NCBI RefSeq assembly: GCF_002157505.1
Contig: NZ_NFSC01000027.1
Location: 1-64,000 of the forward strand
Reading direction: 5' to 3'
Length of the DNA stretch: 64,000 nt
Source: Arthrobacter agilis
GTDB lineage: Bacteria; Actinomycetota; Actinomycetes; Actinomycetales; Micrococcaceae
Shown: positions 8,075 through 15,731 of the stretch, one piece after another
How positions within the stretch are numbered: the stretch's first letter is position 1
Layout of the letters: each line of letters starts with the position of its first letter
Program-made: the position numbers and the translations under genes
Notes under the pieces: generated by a model
The model's input: the letters and a program-made list of their open reading frames with translations, nothing else
What the model was told of the DNA's origin: nothing
Databases searched by the model: none

Positions 8075-8744
8075 CGAACCTCCCTAAGTTTGTCCAGTGT
8101 CAATGGTTGACCCATGAGAATCAACCCTCGATTGTGATCGTCCTACATTTGCAACGGGTCGCCGGGTCGCCGGGTCGAGGTGAGATGGCAGCGGTGCTCT
8201 CACAAGCCCTCAAACTGACACTGATCGCCAGATGCGCTCAATAACGTCGCCGATCGGGCCAGTTGCCTCATCGGTGACGCTTACCTTCTCGGAGCGGCCA
8301 AACGGCCCTTGCGAACACCACGAGCGCCACAATGGAACACAGCCTGACAACGCCAACTGATAGCAACGACCGCGGTTTGTGCCTCAGGAGGACCGATCTG
8401 AGCTCCATCTTCTGAAACCAAGAGCCGCTCCACTGGCTCGAATCTCCACTGGCATGCCAAGTGCGGTGCTGGGGAGACCCAGCACGCCACCCCGCTCGGA
8501 GCGGCAGCCCTCGCCCGGACAGCCTTCAATCCCGGGCTCGCCCTCGAGGACGCCATCGTCGGATGGACGCCGACCCTCAGCTTCGAGCCCCAGTGGTCCG
8601 CCGACCAGGCCGACGAGTTCTCCACGCAGTGGCGCAAGGTCGCAGAAAACGCCTGACGCTCGCACCCTGCGCTGAGAGGTGCGGATCATCATTCTCCTGC
8701 GGCGATGAACTCCACCATGTTGTCCAGGTAGCCCGCCGGCGCTC
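8075..8744. other. Gap between genes, with one coding-like fragment
   Basis: Apart from the coding-like segment at 8459-8656 (separate entry) no gene is supported. On the minus strand near 8104-8109 a TTGACA hexamer lies upstream of the short exported ORF and may belong to its promoter, but no convincing -10 box at the right spacing was found. Confidence 0.4.
8459..8656 (+). pseudogene. Coding-like 3' fragment, identity unknown
   Basis: This frame reads 65 residues to a TGA at 8654-8656. It ends in a protein-like amphipathic sequence (EDAIVGWTPTLSFEPQWSAD, then QADEFSTQWRKVAENA), and codon third positions are G/C-rich as in real genes here. There is no plausible start codon or ribosome binding site, so it looks like the C-terminal remnant of a lost gene. 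No family was recognised. Confidence 0.35.
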
Positions 8745-9173
8745 TCATGCTGTAGCGGGGGTGGGCGCAGTGAGAGGGTCCGGCGCGCGGCGTCCGCGAC
8801 CGTCGTCGCTCACGGTGGCGAAGCCCTCGCGCGTCCAGTATTCGAAACCGCCGATGAGTTCGCGCACGTTCGTGTAGCCCAGCAGCGCGAGAATCAATGC
8901 GCCGCGGGTGCTGCCGTTGCAGCCTGGTCCCCAGCAGTAGACGACGATTTTGGCATCCATGCCAGGTGCGACGTCTGCTATGCGTGCTTCGAGGTCTGCG
9001 TTGGGGATGTGGACGGCGCCGGGGATGCGGCCCTGGCTCCAGGAAGCAGCCGAACGGGTGTCGATGATGATGGGAGCACGGCCGGAAGCCCGGTCCGCGG
9101 CCAGGTCTGCAGGGTCGGTTTCGTAGGCGAGCTTGGCCGCGAAGAAATCAGCGGCGGAGAGGGAAGTAGGCAT
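8745..9173 (-). CDS. Rhodanese-like domain protein
   Basis: This is a 142-residue single rhodanese domain: IIIDTRSAASWSQGRIPGAVHIPN gives the DTR and G-x-I-PGA-HIPN hallmarks, and the active-site loop C80-W-G-P-G-C-N-G-S carries the persulfide-forming cysteine. The family moves sulfane sulfur to acceptors or senses oxidised sulfur. The loop (CWGPGCNGS) is slightly longer than the classical six-residue one. No signal peptide is visible, so it is cytoplasmic. It is divergent (93 bp) from an Lrp/AsnC regulator, which probably controls it. Confidence 0.85.
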   Translation of the reverse strand: MPTSLSAADFFAAKLAYETDPADLAADRASGRAPIIIDTRSAASWSQGRIPGAVHIPNADLEARIADVAPGMDAKIVVYCWGPGCNGSTRGALILALLGYTNVRELIGGFEYWTREGFATVSDDGRGRRAPDPLTAPTPATA

Positions 9174-9266
9174 GTAGCAATCGAACCGGACCCGACGCCG
9201 TCGTGGAATACCCGATCAACGGTGGAAGGGCGTGCTCGGACCCTTTCCCCCGGTAGATTCTTCGAT

Positions 9267-9725
9267 ATGCCCTCGAACCCACGGCTGGATCTCGACACCA
9301 CCGATCACGCGATCATCGAGCACCTGCAACAGGACGGCCGAACGAGCGTCGCCCAGCTCGCACGCGCGATCAATCTTTCGCCCAGCGCGACCGGTGATCG
9401 CGTGCGGCGCCTCACCGAGGGCGGGGTCATCATGGGCTACTCGATCACCGTGGACCCCGAAGCCCTCGGATACAACGTCACGGCATTCGTGCGGCTGGCC
9501 TATCCCACGGGCAACTACAAGCCCTTTCATGATCTCGTCCGCTCACTGCCCGAAATCATCGAAGCGCACCACGTGACAGGAGCCGACTGCTTCATCATCA
9601 AGGTCCTCGCCCGCTCCATGCGTGACCTCGAGCGCATCACTGGAAAACTGGCCACCCTCGGCGGCATCACCACCAGCGTCGTGTACTCGAGCCCCGTGCC
9701 CGCCCGGCACATCACCCCGGCCTGA
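9267..9725 (+). CDS. Lrp/AsnC family transcriptional regulator
   Basis: The 152-residue protein has a DNA-binding helix-turn-helix at about residues 27-50 (SVAQLARAINLSPSATGDRV) and the C-terminal RAM ligand-binding domain (VTGADCFIIKVLARSMRDL). The ATG at 9267 fits the normal family start, with LDTTDHAIIEHLQQDGR as helix one; an upstream open extension is not supported. Such regulators usually sense an amino acid and control the adjacent divergent gene, here a rhodanese. The stop codon lies inside a 19-bp tandem duplication. Confidence 0.88.
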   Translation: MPSNPRLDLDTTDHAIIEHLQQDGRTSVAQLARAINLSPSATGDRVRRLTEGGVIMGYSITVDPEALGYNVTAFVRLAYPTGNYKPFHDLVRSLPEIIEAHHVTGADCFIIKVLARSMRDLERITGKLATLGGITTSVVYSSPVPARHITPA

Positions 9726-9751
9726 CGAAGAAACCCCGGCCTGACGAAGAA
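9714..9751. repeat. Perfect 19-bp tandem duplication across the lrp-like stop codon
   Basis: The unit ACCCCGGCCTGACGAAGAA occurs twice back to back (9714-9732 and 9733-9751), and each copy contains the TGA that ends the regulator frame. It looks like a recent slippage or duplication event. The rest of the gap to 10032 contains no recognised feature. Confidence 0.8.
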
Positions 9752-10032
9752 CCTCCTCAGGCGGACTAAGTTATTGGCCGCTGCTCAGAAGTATGCTCCG
9801 GGGGCCATGCCTTAAGACTAATTGCGCGTCGTGGTCCTCGGAGCATCCTCCGAATTCACTCCATCCGCTGCATGGCCTAGGCGCATGTACGGCGAGCTAA
9901 GCTGGGCCGCCCAATCAACCGAGTTGCCCGACGACCTGGCACTCCGGTGTTTGGCGTTGACCGCTGCGTAAGCGCTTGGACAGACAGCTCGTATTCTCCA
10001 GCATGACATCTCGTAGGAAGGGCGCAATTCCC

Positions 10033-10800
10033 TCAGAACAGCGGCCAGGGCACCGCCGACATCTCACCCCTCGGAGCCGGGAACCGCCCCGCCGAGCGCA
10101 GCCGGGCACAGCGTGCGGCGAGCGCAGCGATCTCGTCGGCAGTGAGCAGGTCCGTCAGGTCCCGGCCCAGCTCGCCGTCGAGACCGGAGCTGACACGATC
10201 GATGCCGTCGAGTTCCTCGGCGGTCAGCGGATCTCCCAGCCACCCCCACAGCACCGTGCGCAGCTTGTGGTCGCTGTGGAAGGTGAGCCCATGGTCCACG
10301 CCGTGCCGGTGTCCATCGCTCATCGCGAGGATGTGGTCGCCCTTGCGGTCGGCGTTGTTGACGACCACGTCGAACACCGCCATCCGTCGAAGAACCGGCG
10401 TGTCCTCGTGGACGAGTGCGACCATCCGACCCTTCTCGTCCTGACCCTCAAGAACCTGCTTCCAGCCACTCTCCGGCACGTCGTTCGCCGCGACCAGGTC
10501 CACAGCACTCTGGTCGGGGTCCGTCTCCTGCCAGAGCTGCGCCATTCCCTCACCGAACGGACCGTCACGCAGCCAGGTCTGCGGCACGATGTTCCAGCCG
10601 AAGACCTCCGAGACGAGGTAGGCGGCCACTTCCCGTTCGGCGAGCGTGCCGTCGGGAAAGTCCCACAGCGGCTTTTCGCCTGCTATCGGCTTGTAGACCA
10701 CCGCCGCGTCACCGATGCTGCCCAGGAACGTGGCGTTCGACGCCGTCGTGATGCGGCCGGTGAGCGTCAGCTCGGCGGTCACCAGGTCGGGCGCCGGCAT
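10033..10800 (-). CDS. SCO1664 family protein
   Basis: The 255-residue protein matches the actinobacterial SCO1664 / Rv2133c type: an N-terminal VYKPIAGEKPLWDFPDGTLA stretch with kinase-like Y-K-P and E-R-E-V-A-A-Y-L elements, then DVVVNNADRKGDHIL and VDHGLTFH, which resemble the catalytic and metal-binding loops of PI3/PI4-kinase-like folds. The biochemical role is unknown. It lies last in a three-gene operon with DUF3090 and a phosphomutase-like gene, overlapping the DUF3090 stop by one base. The same trio occurs near mshC (mycothiol synthesis) in mycobacteria, but no mycothiol gene is visible here. Confidence 0.85.
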   Translation of the reverse strand: MPAPDLVTAELTLTGRITTASNATFLGSIGDAAVVYKPIAGEKPLWDFPDGTLAEREVAAYLVSEVFGWNIVPQTWLRDGPFGEGMAQLWQETDPDQSAVDLVAANDVPESGWKQVLEGQDEKGRMVALVHEDTPVLRRMAVFDVVVNNADRKGDHILAMSDGHRHGVDHGLTFHSDHKLRTVLWGWLGDPLTAEELDGIDRVSSGLDGELGRDLTDLLTADEIAALAARCARLRSAGRFPAPRGEMSAVPWPLF

Positions 10801-11348
10801 CAGACCTCGGGAAGGGTGCAGGTGTGCCCGTCGGCGTCGATGGGGTACCCGCAGAGCTCGCAGATCGGACGCCCGGCACCCACGACCTCGCGGGCGCGCT
10901 TGGCGAACGCGCGGGCGGTGCCAACCGGCATGCGTACCCGCAGCATTTCGGGCGCGTCGGCGTCGTCGTGCAGCAATTCGTCGTCGTCAGCATCGACATC
11001 GGTGATCGGGTAGGCCTCGATGACGATCTGCGCCGTCGTCGGGTCCCACCCCAGGCTCATGACGCCGGTCCGGAACTGCTCCTGGACCGCCTCGAGCTGG
11101 TCATTGTCGACGAGTTCGATGGGAGTAGTCGTGGGAACGCTGAAGGGGTTGCCCTCGAGGGTGATGAGCTGGTCCAGGATCTCGTCGATCTTCTCGGCGA
11201 GCTGGGCCGACTGCTGCTTCTCCATCGCGATACTCACGATCTGTTTCCCTGTGCGTACCTGCAGGTAGAACGTGCGCGCGCCCGGAACGCCGATGGTGCC
11301 GACGACGACCCGATCAGGCCAGGCAAACTCGTGAACAGTTGTAGGCAT
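10800..11348 (-). CDS. DUF3090 family protein
   Basis: The 182-residue protein starts MPTTVHEFAWPDRVVVGTIG and continues with RTFYLQVRTGKQIVSIAMEK, the typical DUF3090 opening. It ends with a Cys-x2-Cys ... Cys pattern (CELCGYPIDADGHTC), suggesting a small metal site. This actinobacteria-restricted family (Rv2134c in M. tuberculosis) has no established activity. It is the middle gene of a conserved three-gene operon: 9 bp after the phosphomutase-like gene and overlapping the SCO1664 start. Confidence 0.88.
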   Translation of the reverse strand: MPTTVHEFAWPDRVVVGTIGVPGARTFYLQVRTGKQIVSIAMEKQQSAQLAEKIDEILDQLITLEGNPFSVPTTTPIELVDNDQLEAVQEQFRTGVMSLGWDPTTAQIVIEAYPITDVDADDDELLHDDADAPEMLRVRMPVGTARAFAKRAREVVGAGRPICELCGYPIDADGHTCTLPEV

Positions 11349-11357
11349 GGGACTACT

Positions 11358-12065
11358 TTAGGCTCCCGAGGTCCCGCGCGCCTCGTGTCCTGCGCCACCG
11401 CCCACCGGCGCATCGTCGGAGGCGGCGTTGTTCGACAACCACGACAGATCCCCGGCGTCGGTGTTGGTCGCGTAGACACTCGGTCGACTCGCGCCGTAGC
11501 GCACGATCGAGACGGAGGCCGGGCCCACGGTGATGCGCTGGAACAGGTCGAGGTGCATGCCGAGCGCGTCGGCGAGGATGGACTTGATGATGTCGCCGTG
11601 ACTCACCGCCACCCATACAGCCCCTGGCCCGTGCTCGGCTTCGAAGGCTGCATCGTGGCGTCGGATCGCTGCCACCGACCGGGCCTGCATCGCGGCCATG
11701 GATTCACCGCCGGGAAAGATGACGGCGGACGGTTGCGACTGCACAACCGACCACAGATCCTCGGTCGCGAGATCACTGAGCGTGCGGCCCTGCCACTGGC
11801 CGTAATCGCACTCGGTGAGGTCAGGATCGAGCGGCGCGTGTGGGGTGCCGTTCTGGCGATCGAGGATGAACTGCGCGGTCTGCCGACAGCGTTCGAGGGG
11901 GCTCGACACCACTCCGACGACGGGCACGGCCGCGAGCCGGTCGCCGGTCGCGGCCGCCTGGTCGCGCCCCATCTCGTCAAGGCTGACGCCGTCGGCCCGT
12001 CCGGCCAGCAACCCGGAAGCATTCGCTGTGGTGCGGCCGTGCCGCACGAGGATAACTGTCGCCAT
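11358..12065 (-). CDS. MSMEG_4193-type putative phosphomutase (histidine phosphatase superfamily)
   Basis: The 235-residue protein has the RHG motif at residues 8-10 (VILVRHGRTTANA), a SSPLERCRQTA segment and the second histidine motif (VAVSHGDIIKSIL), all typical of cofactor-independent phosphohistidine enzymes. The combination with DUF3090 and SCO1664 identifies the MSMEG_4193 / Rv2135c subfamily. The true substrate is not known. It is the first gene of the operon. The C-terminal tail of about 25 residues is Ala/Gly/Asp-rich and looks disordered. Confidence 0.85.
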   Translation of the reverse strand: MATVILVRHGRTTANASGLLAGRADGVSLDEMGRDQAAATGDRLAAVPVVGVVSSPLERCRQTAQFILDRQNGTPHAPLDPDLTECDYGQWQGRTLSDLATEDLWSVVQSQPSAVIFPGGESMAAMQARSVAAIRRHDAAFEAEHGPGAVWVAVSHGDIIKSILADALGMHLDLFQRITVGPASVSIVRYGASRPSVYATNTDAGDLSWLSNNAASDDAPVGGGAGHEARGTSGA

Positions 12066-12242
12066 CCGCCCAGCCTAGCCATCAGTTCAACGGCGGGGCG
12101 TCCACCTGCACCTGGAGGAACATCATGGCTACGGACGAACGCGCAGTGCCGGCGGTCGGCGAGCGCCAGGATCCCTCGACCGAACAGGGCCGTGCAGCAC
12201 CACGGGAATTTAAATGGACCCAGGTGCGTTAGCGTATATGTA

Positions 12243-12348
12243 TCAAGGGGAGTACTCCCGTCTGTGATCGGCCCGTCAATACGGATGCATTGCTGCATTC
12301 CGGGCCGATCGGTACCGGTTCCGACCGGGCGGAGGAGACCTTGGCGTA
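12243..12348 (+). promoter_or_regulatory. Probable yybP-ykoY manganese riboswitch
   Basis: The leader of the TerC gene contains the two conserved blocks of the yybP-ykoY class: an AAGGGGAGTA element at 12245-12254 and a GGAGGAGACCTTGG block near 12331-12344. Between them are pairable segments (GATCGGCCCG with CGGGCCGATC, and a GGTACCGGTT element). In bacteria this RNA binds Mn2+ and controls efflux genes, including TerC-type proteins, so the context matches. Folding was judged by eye only. Confidence 0.7.
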
Positions 12349-12381
12349 TCTGTCCGACGCCTACCCTTGGGAGCCCCCCTC

Positions 12382-13461
12382 ATGCAGGTCACACCCCTGA
12401 TCTGGTTGATCACCATCGCCGTGACGATCCTCTTCTTCGTCTACGAGTTCTTCGCGCACGTGCGCAAACCCCACGAACCGACCATCGCCGAATCGGCCCG
12501 CTGGTCCGCGTTCTACATCGGCCTCGCCCTGCTGTTCGGCGTCGGCATCGGCGTGATGTCGGGCTGGACGTTCGGCGGCGAGTACTTCGCCGGCTACCTC
12601 ACCGAGAAGGCGCTGTCGATCGACAACCTCTTCGTCTTCCTCATCGTGATGACCGGCTTCGCCGTCCCGAAGAAGTACCAGCAGAAGGTGCTGATGGTCG
12701 GGATCATCATTGCGCTGATCCTCCGCGGCGGGTTCATCGCCATCGGAGCTTCCCTGATCGAGAACTTCTCCTGGGTCTTCTACATCTTCGGCGCCCTGCT
12801 GCTCGTCCTGGCCTACAAGCAGGCGTTCGGTAGCCACGACTCCAACCCGGCGGACGGCAAGTTCATGCAGCTCGTGCGCCGCGTCCTTCCGGTCACCGAC
12901 GAGTACCACCGGGACAGGCTCACGGTGAAGAAGAACGGTAAGCGTTTCGTCACGCCGATGCTGCTCACCATCATCGCCATCGGCTTCGTGGACCTCATCT
13001 TCGCCGTCGACTCGATCCCCGCGATCTACGGCCTGACCAACGAGGCCTACATCGTCTTCACCGCCAACGCCTTCGCGCTGATGGGTTTGCGCCAGCTGTT
13101 CTTCCTCATCGGCGGACTGCTCGAACGCCTGGTCTACCTCGCGCAGGGACTCGCCGTCATCCTCGCGTTCATCGGCGTGAAGCTCGTCTTCCACGCCCTG
13201 CACGTCAACGAGCTGTCCTTCATCAACGGCGGCGAGCCGCTCCTCTGGGTGCCCGAGATCCCCATCTGGTTCTCGCTGCTGTTCATCGCCGTGACGGTCG
13301 CCGTCGCCACCGTCGCAAGCCTGCTCAAGACCCGGGGCGACGACGACAGGAACGACCGCGACCGGGTGCACGGCACGCCGGTCGCGGTGGGCTCCGAGGA
13401 CGGGGCCGGAGATTCCCAGATCGAGGAGACCAGGAGCTCGACGGCGGGAACCGCCAAGTAG
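12382..13461 (+). CDS. TerC family integral membrane protein
   Basis: The 359-residue multi-pass protein has about eight or nine hydrophobic helices and the TerC metal-binding signatures: EKALSIDNLFVF in the first half and FVDLIFAVDSIPAI in the second, with the characteristic acidic residues inside helices. The C-terminal tail is hydrophilic and disordered. TerC proteins are now linked to Mn2+ export and to loading of secreted metalloproteins; the old tellurium label is not strongly supported for single genes. The ATG at 12382 is chosen over TTG 12367 because GGGAG lies about 9 bases upstream. A probable manganese riboswitch precedes it and a strong hairpin follows the stop. Confidence 0.9.
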   Translation: MQVTPLIWLITIAVTILFFVYEFFAHVRKPHEPTIAESARWSAFYIGLALLFGVGIGVMSGWTFGGEYFAGYLTEKALSIDNLFVFLIVMTGFAVPKKYQQKVLMVGIIIALILRGGFIAIGASLIENFSWVFYIFGALLLVLAYKQAFGSHDSNPADGKFMQLVRRVLPVTDEYHRDRLTVKKNGKRFVTPMLLTIIAIGFVDLIFAVDSIPAIYGLTNEAYIVFTANAFALMGLRQLFFLIGGLLERLVYLAQGLAVILAFIGVKLVFHALHVNELSFINGGEPLLWVPEIPIWFSLLFIAVTVAVATVASLLKTRGDDDRNDRDRVHGTPVAVGSEDGAGDSQIEETRSSTAGTAK

Positions 13462-13477
13462 CTGCCGAACCGACAAG

Positions 13478-13512
13478 GGCTCCCGGTCACCAGCTTCTGG
13501 TGGCCGGGAGCC
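13478..13512 (+). terminator. Hairpin terminator after TerC
   Basis: GGCTCCCGG-T-CACCAG and TGGTG-G-CCGGGAGCC pair into a long GC-rich stem with a tetraloop-sized centre, starting 16 bp after the TerC stop. Downstream is not T-rich, as is common in high-GC Actinobacteria. Confidence 0.7.
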
Positions 13513-13549
13513 GGCTCGTTCGAGCGGGATCAACGTCGTAACGGGATAG

Positions 13550-13795
13550 GCCCACTGGCGGCCCTCCGAACCCGAGCGCTACGTCGACTGGGCGCTCGCC
13601 GACTCCGGAGCGCAACGATCGATGCCGGCCGGAAACTGGCCCGTTCTCCTGCTGCAGCGCGGCTATCGTGAAGCGTGGCAGGACCTGTCAGCCCTCGTGG
13701 CCGACACCGGGCTGTCGGCAACGGAGCCGGCGGCCGTGCACGGCGGATCAGCGATCGGTGCTCACCGACTGCACGAACCCATCCCCGCCGCGTGA
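13550..13795 (+). pseudogene. Coding-like remnant, identity unknown
   Basis: An open frame of 81 codons plus stop begins right after a TAG and contains protein-like sequence (PSEPERYVDWALADSGAQ and AGNWPVLLLQRGYREAWQDL) with the high-GC third positions normal for this genome. It has no ribosome binding site, and the next gene starts 32 bp after its stop. It may be the 3' end of a disrupted gene. No family was recognised. Confidence 0.3.
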
Positions 13796-13827
13796 ACCAC
13801 GTGAGCACGAGCCTGTGGAGAAAGCCG

Positions 13828-15018
13828 ATGCACCTTCTCGATAACCATGGCGATGTATTGCCGGCCGATGCGGACACAGCGACCCTCGTCGGCCGGGTCT
13901 TCGATCCCGACGTCGACGGACCGTGCGTCGTCGTCGTGCGGAAGGGGCGGGTGCGCGACGTCACGAGCACGTTCCCCACCATGACCGACCTTCTCGAATT
14001 CGCCGATCCGGCGGGGCGGGTCGCGGGGGAGGAAGGAACCCGCAGCTGGGACCTCGACGAGGTCCTGCGCAACTCGCTCGATGAGCGCGGAGCCGGTGTC
14101 CGCCTTCTCGCGCCCGTCGACCTGTCCGTGCTGAAAGCAGCCGGAGTGACGTTCGCGAGCTCGCTCATGGAACGGCTGATCGAGGAGCGGGCCGGCGGTG
14201 ACAAGCATGCGGCCAGCGCGTTCCGGACCGATTTGGAACAACTGGTCGGAGCCGACCTCGCGACTGTCCGGCCGGGCAGCGCCGACGCGGACGCGCTGAA
14301 GGCCGAACTGTCGGCGAAGGGCCTGTGGTCGCAGTACCTGGAGGTGGGGCTGGGGCCGGATCCGGAGGTGTTCACCAAAGCGCCCGTCCTCTCCGCGGTG
14401 GGCTGTGGACAGGCGATCGGGGTGGCATCGGTCTCCTCCTGGAACAACCCGGAACCGGAGGTCGCAATCCTCGTGACGTCCACCGGAGAGGTCGTCGGCG
14501 CGACACTGGGAAACGACGTCAACCTCCGGGACGTCGAAGGCCGCTCCGCGCTGCTGCTGCCGAAGGCGAAGGACAATAACGCCTCGGCCGCCGTCGGCCC
14601 GTTCATCCGCCTGTTCGACGACGGGTTCAGCGTCGACGACGTCAGGGCCGCCGATGTCCGGCTGGAAGTTCTGGGCGAGGACGACGGATTCATCCTCGAC
14701 GGCGTCAGTTCCATGCCCCTGATCAGCAGGGATCCCAAAGCGCTCGCCCGCTACACGGTAGGGGAGTCGCACCAGTATCCCGACGGCATCCTGCTCTACC
14801 TCGGAACCCTTTTCACCCCGAGTGTCGACAGGGACGGCGCTGACATGGGATTCACCCACCACCTCCGGGATATCGTCCGGATCTCGAGCCCTCGACTCGG
14901 GACCCTCGTCAACCGGGTCACCACGTCCGAAGCGGCGCCGCCCTGGACGTTCGGCATCCGGGACCTCATCCGCAACCTCTCCGAGCGCGGCCTGACCGCA
15001 TCGGTCGGAGCGCGGTGA
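13828..15018 (+). CDS. Fumarylacetoacetate hydrolase (FAH) family protein, possible 2-keto-3-deoxy-pentonate dehydratase
   Basis: The 396-residue protein has the FAH-fold metal site pattern: WNNPEPEVAILVTSTGEVVG with the E-x-E pair, followed by LGNDVNLRDVEGRSALLLPK. Length and sequence match the XylX-like branch, which includes 2-keto-3-deoxy-D-xylonate/arabinonate dehydratases of the oxidative (Weimberg) pentose pathway; other FAH hydrolases cannot be excluded. The ATG at 13828 has GTGGAGAAAG upstream. A close relative is encoded at 28127-29347. The stop overlaps the start of a truncated 2-hydroxyacid dehydrogenase by one base (TGATG), indicating a former operon. Confidence 0.75.
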   Translation: MHLLDNHGDVLPADADTATLVGRVFDPDVDGPCVVVVRKGRVRDVTSTFPTMTDLLEFADPAGRVAGEEGTRSWDLDEVLRNSLDERGAGVRLLAPVDLSVLKAAGVTFASSLMERLIEERAGGDKHAASAFRTDLEQLVGADLATVRPGSADADALKAELSAKGLWSQYLEVGLGPDPEVFTKAPVLSAVGCGQAIGVASVSSWNNPEPEVAILVTSTGEVVGATLGNDVNLRDVEGRSALLLPKAKDNNASAAVGPFIRLFDDGFSVDDVRAADVRLEVLGEDDGFILDGVSSMPLISRDPKALARYTVGESHQYPDGILLYLGTLFTPSVDRDGADMGFTHHLRDIVRISSPRLGTLVNRVTTSEAAPPWTFGIRDLIRNLSERGLTASVGAR

Positions 15019-15158
15019 TGCGCGTCGTCGTTACGGACCACAACTTCGCGGGGCTCGACGACGGCGTCCTGGGAGGTCATCCCCGGTCCGGAGTCGCCCT
15101 CGCGGGAGTCATCGTGAGCCTTCCTCCGGCTGCGCCTGGTCCGGCTCGTAGCCGATGA
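15018..15158 (+). pseudogene. Truncated D-2-hydroxyacid dehydrogenase, N-terminal remnant
   Basis: The frame starts with ATG overlapping the FAH stop and reads MRVVVTDHNFAGLDDGVLGG, which resembles the opening of NAD-dependent D-2-hydroxyacid dehydrogenases. After about 25-30 codons similarity to any such enzyme disappears, and the frame runs into the 3' end of the convergent VOC gene, stopping at 15158. The Rossmann domain and catalytic Arg/Glu/His are absent, so it cannot be active. The junction lies at about 15090-15110. Confidence 0.5.
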
Positions 15159-15534
15159 GCCAGTGCAGCCCGTGGCGGTCGATGACCTGGCCATCCCACG
15201 CACCCCACGGCTTGGGCGCCAGAGGGTCGACGACGGTTCCTCCCGCGGAAAGCCTGTCGAACCACTGGTGCAGGACCGGTGGCTCAGCAGTGCCGAGCAG
15301 CGAGAGCATCAGCCCCTTGCAGCGCATCGTCGTCTCACCTGCTGCGGCGTCCGACCCCGCAAGGGCGACGACGCCGTCGAGCACCCCGTGGGCTACTGCG
15401 GTTGGAGGGCCGTCCGTCCGGGCGAAGTCCCTGTAGGTGAACAGGGAGACGCTGCCGCCGAAGACCTCCGCATAGAAGCCCAGCGCTTCTCGCGCGGTCC
15501 CTGGAAAGCTGATGTAGATCTGTGGTGCGGACAT
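15109..15534 (-). CDS. VOC (glyoxalase/PhnB-like) family protein
   Basis: The 141-residue protein is of the PhnB-like VOC type: ISFPGTAREALGFYAEVFGG at the start, the central GDAAAG-like turn, and a C-terminal PWGAWDGQVIDRHGLHWLIG with the conserved D-x-x-G-x-x-W. The family forms paired beta-alpha-beta modules that bind metals or small ligands; many members have no known substrate. The ATG at 15534 is preferred because the family begins about five residues before I-x-F-x-G. The 3' end overlaps the truncated dehydrogenase remnant tail to tail. Confidence 0.8.
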   Translation of the reverse strand: MSAPQIYISFPGTAREALGFYAEVFGGSVSLFTYRDFARTDGPPTAVAHGVLDGVVALAGSDAAAGETTMRCKGLMLSLLGTAEPPVLHQWFDRLSAGGTVVDPLAPKPWGAWDGQVIDRHGLHWLIGYEPDQAQPEEGSR

Positions 15535-15731
15535 CCTGCGCTCCTCATGCCACGTTGTATGGCTTCGATCCGACCCTACGTTCACCCGACGGAAGGTAGA
15601 CGCGGCCAGCCCGCCGAATTCATCTCATTCCCGGAATCGTGCTCTGCAGCGGGCAGAGCACACCATCAGCTGAACGCTGAGAAGGCCGATGCGTGCATCC
15701 GCGGTGCCGCGCAATCGGCGACCGACGCCTG

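Noticed and set aside
12361..13533. Long antisense open frame across the TerC gene rich in Asp/Glu/Arg/Gly
   Set aside because: Typical shadow frame of a high-GC membrane protein gene; the plus frame has clear TerC motifs.
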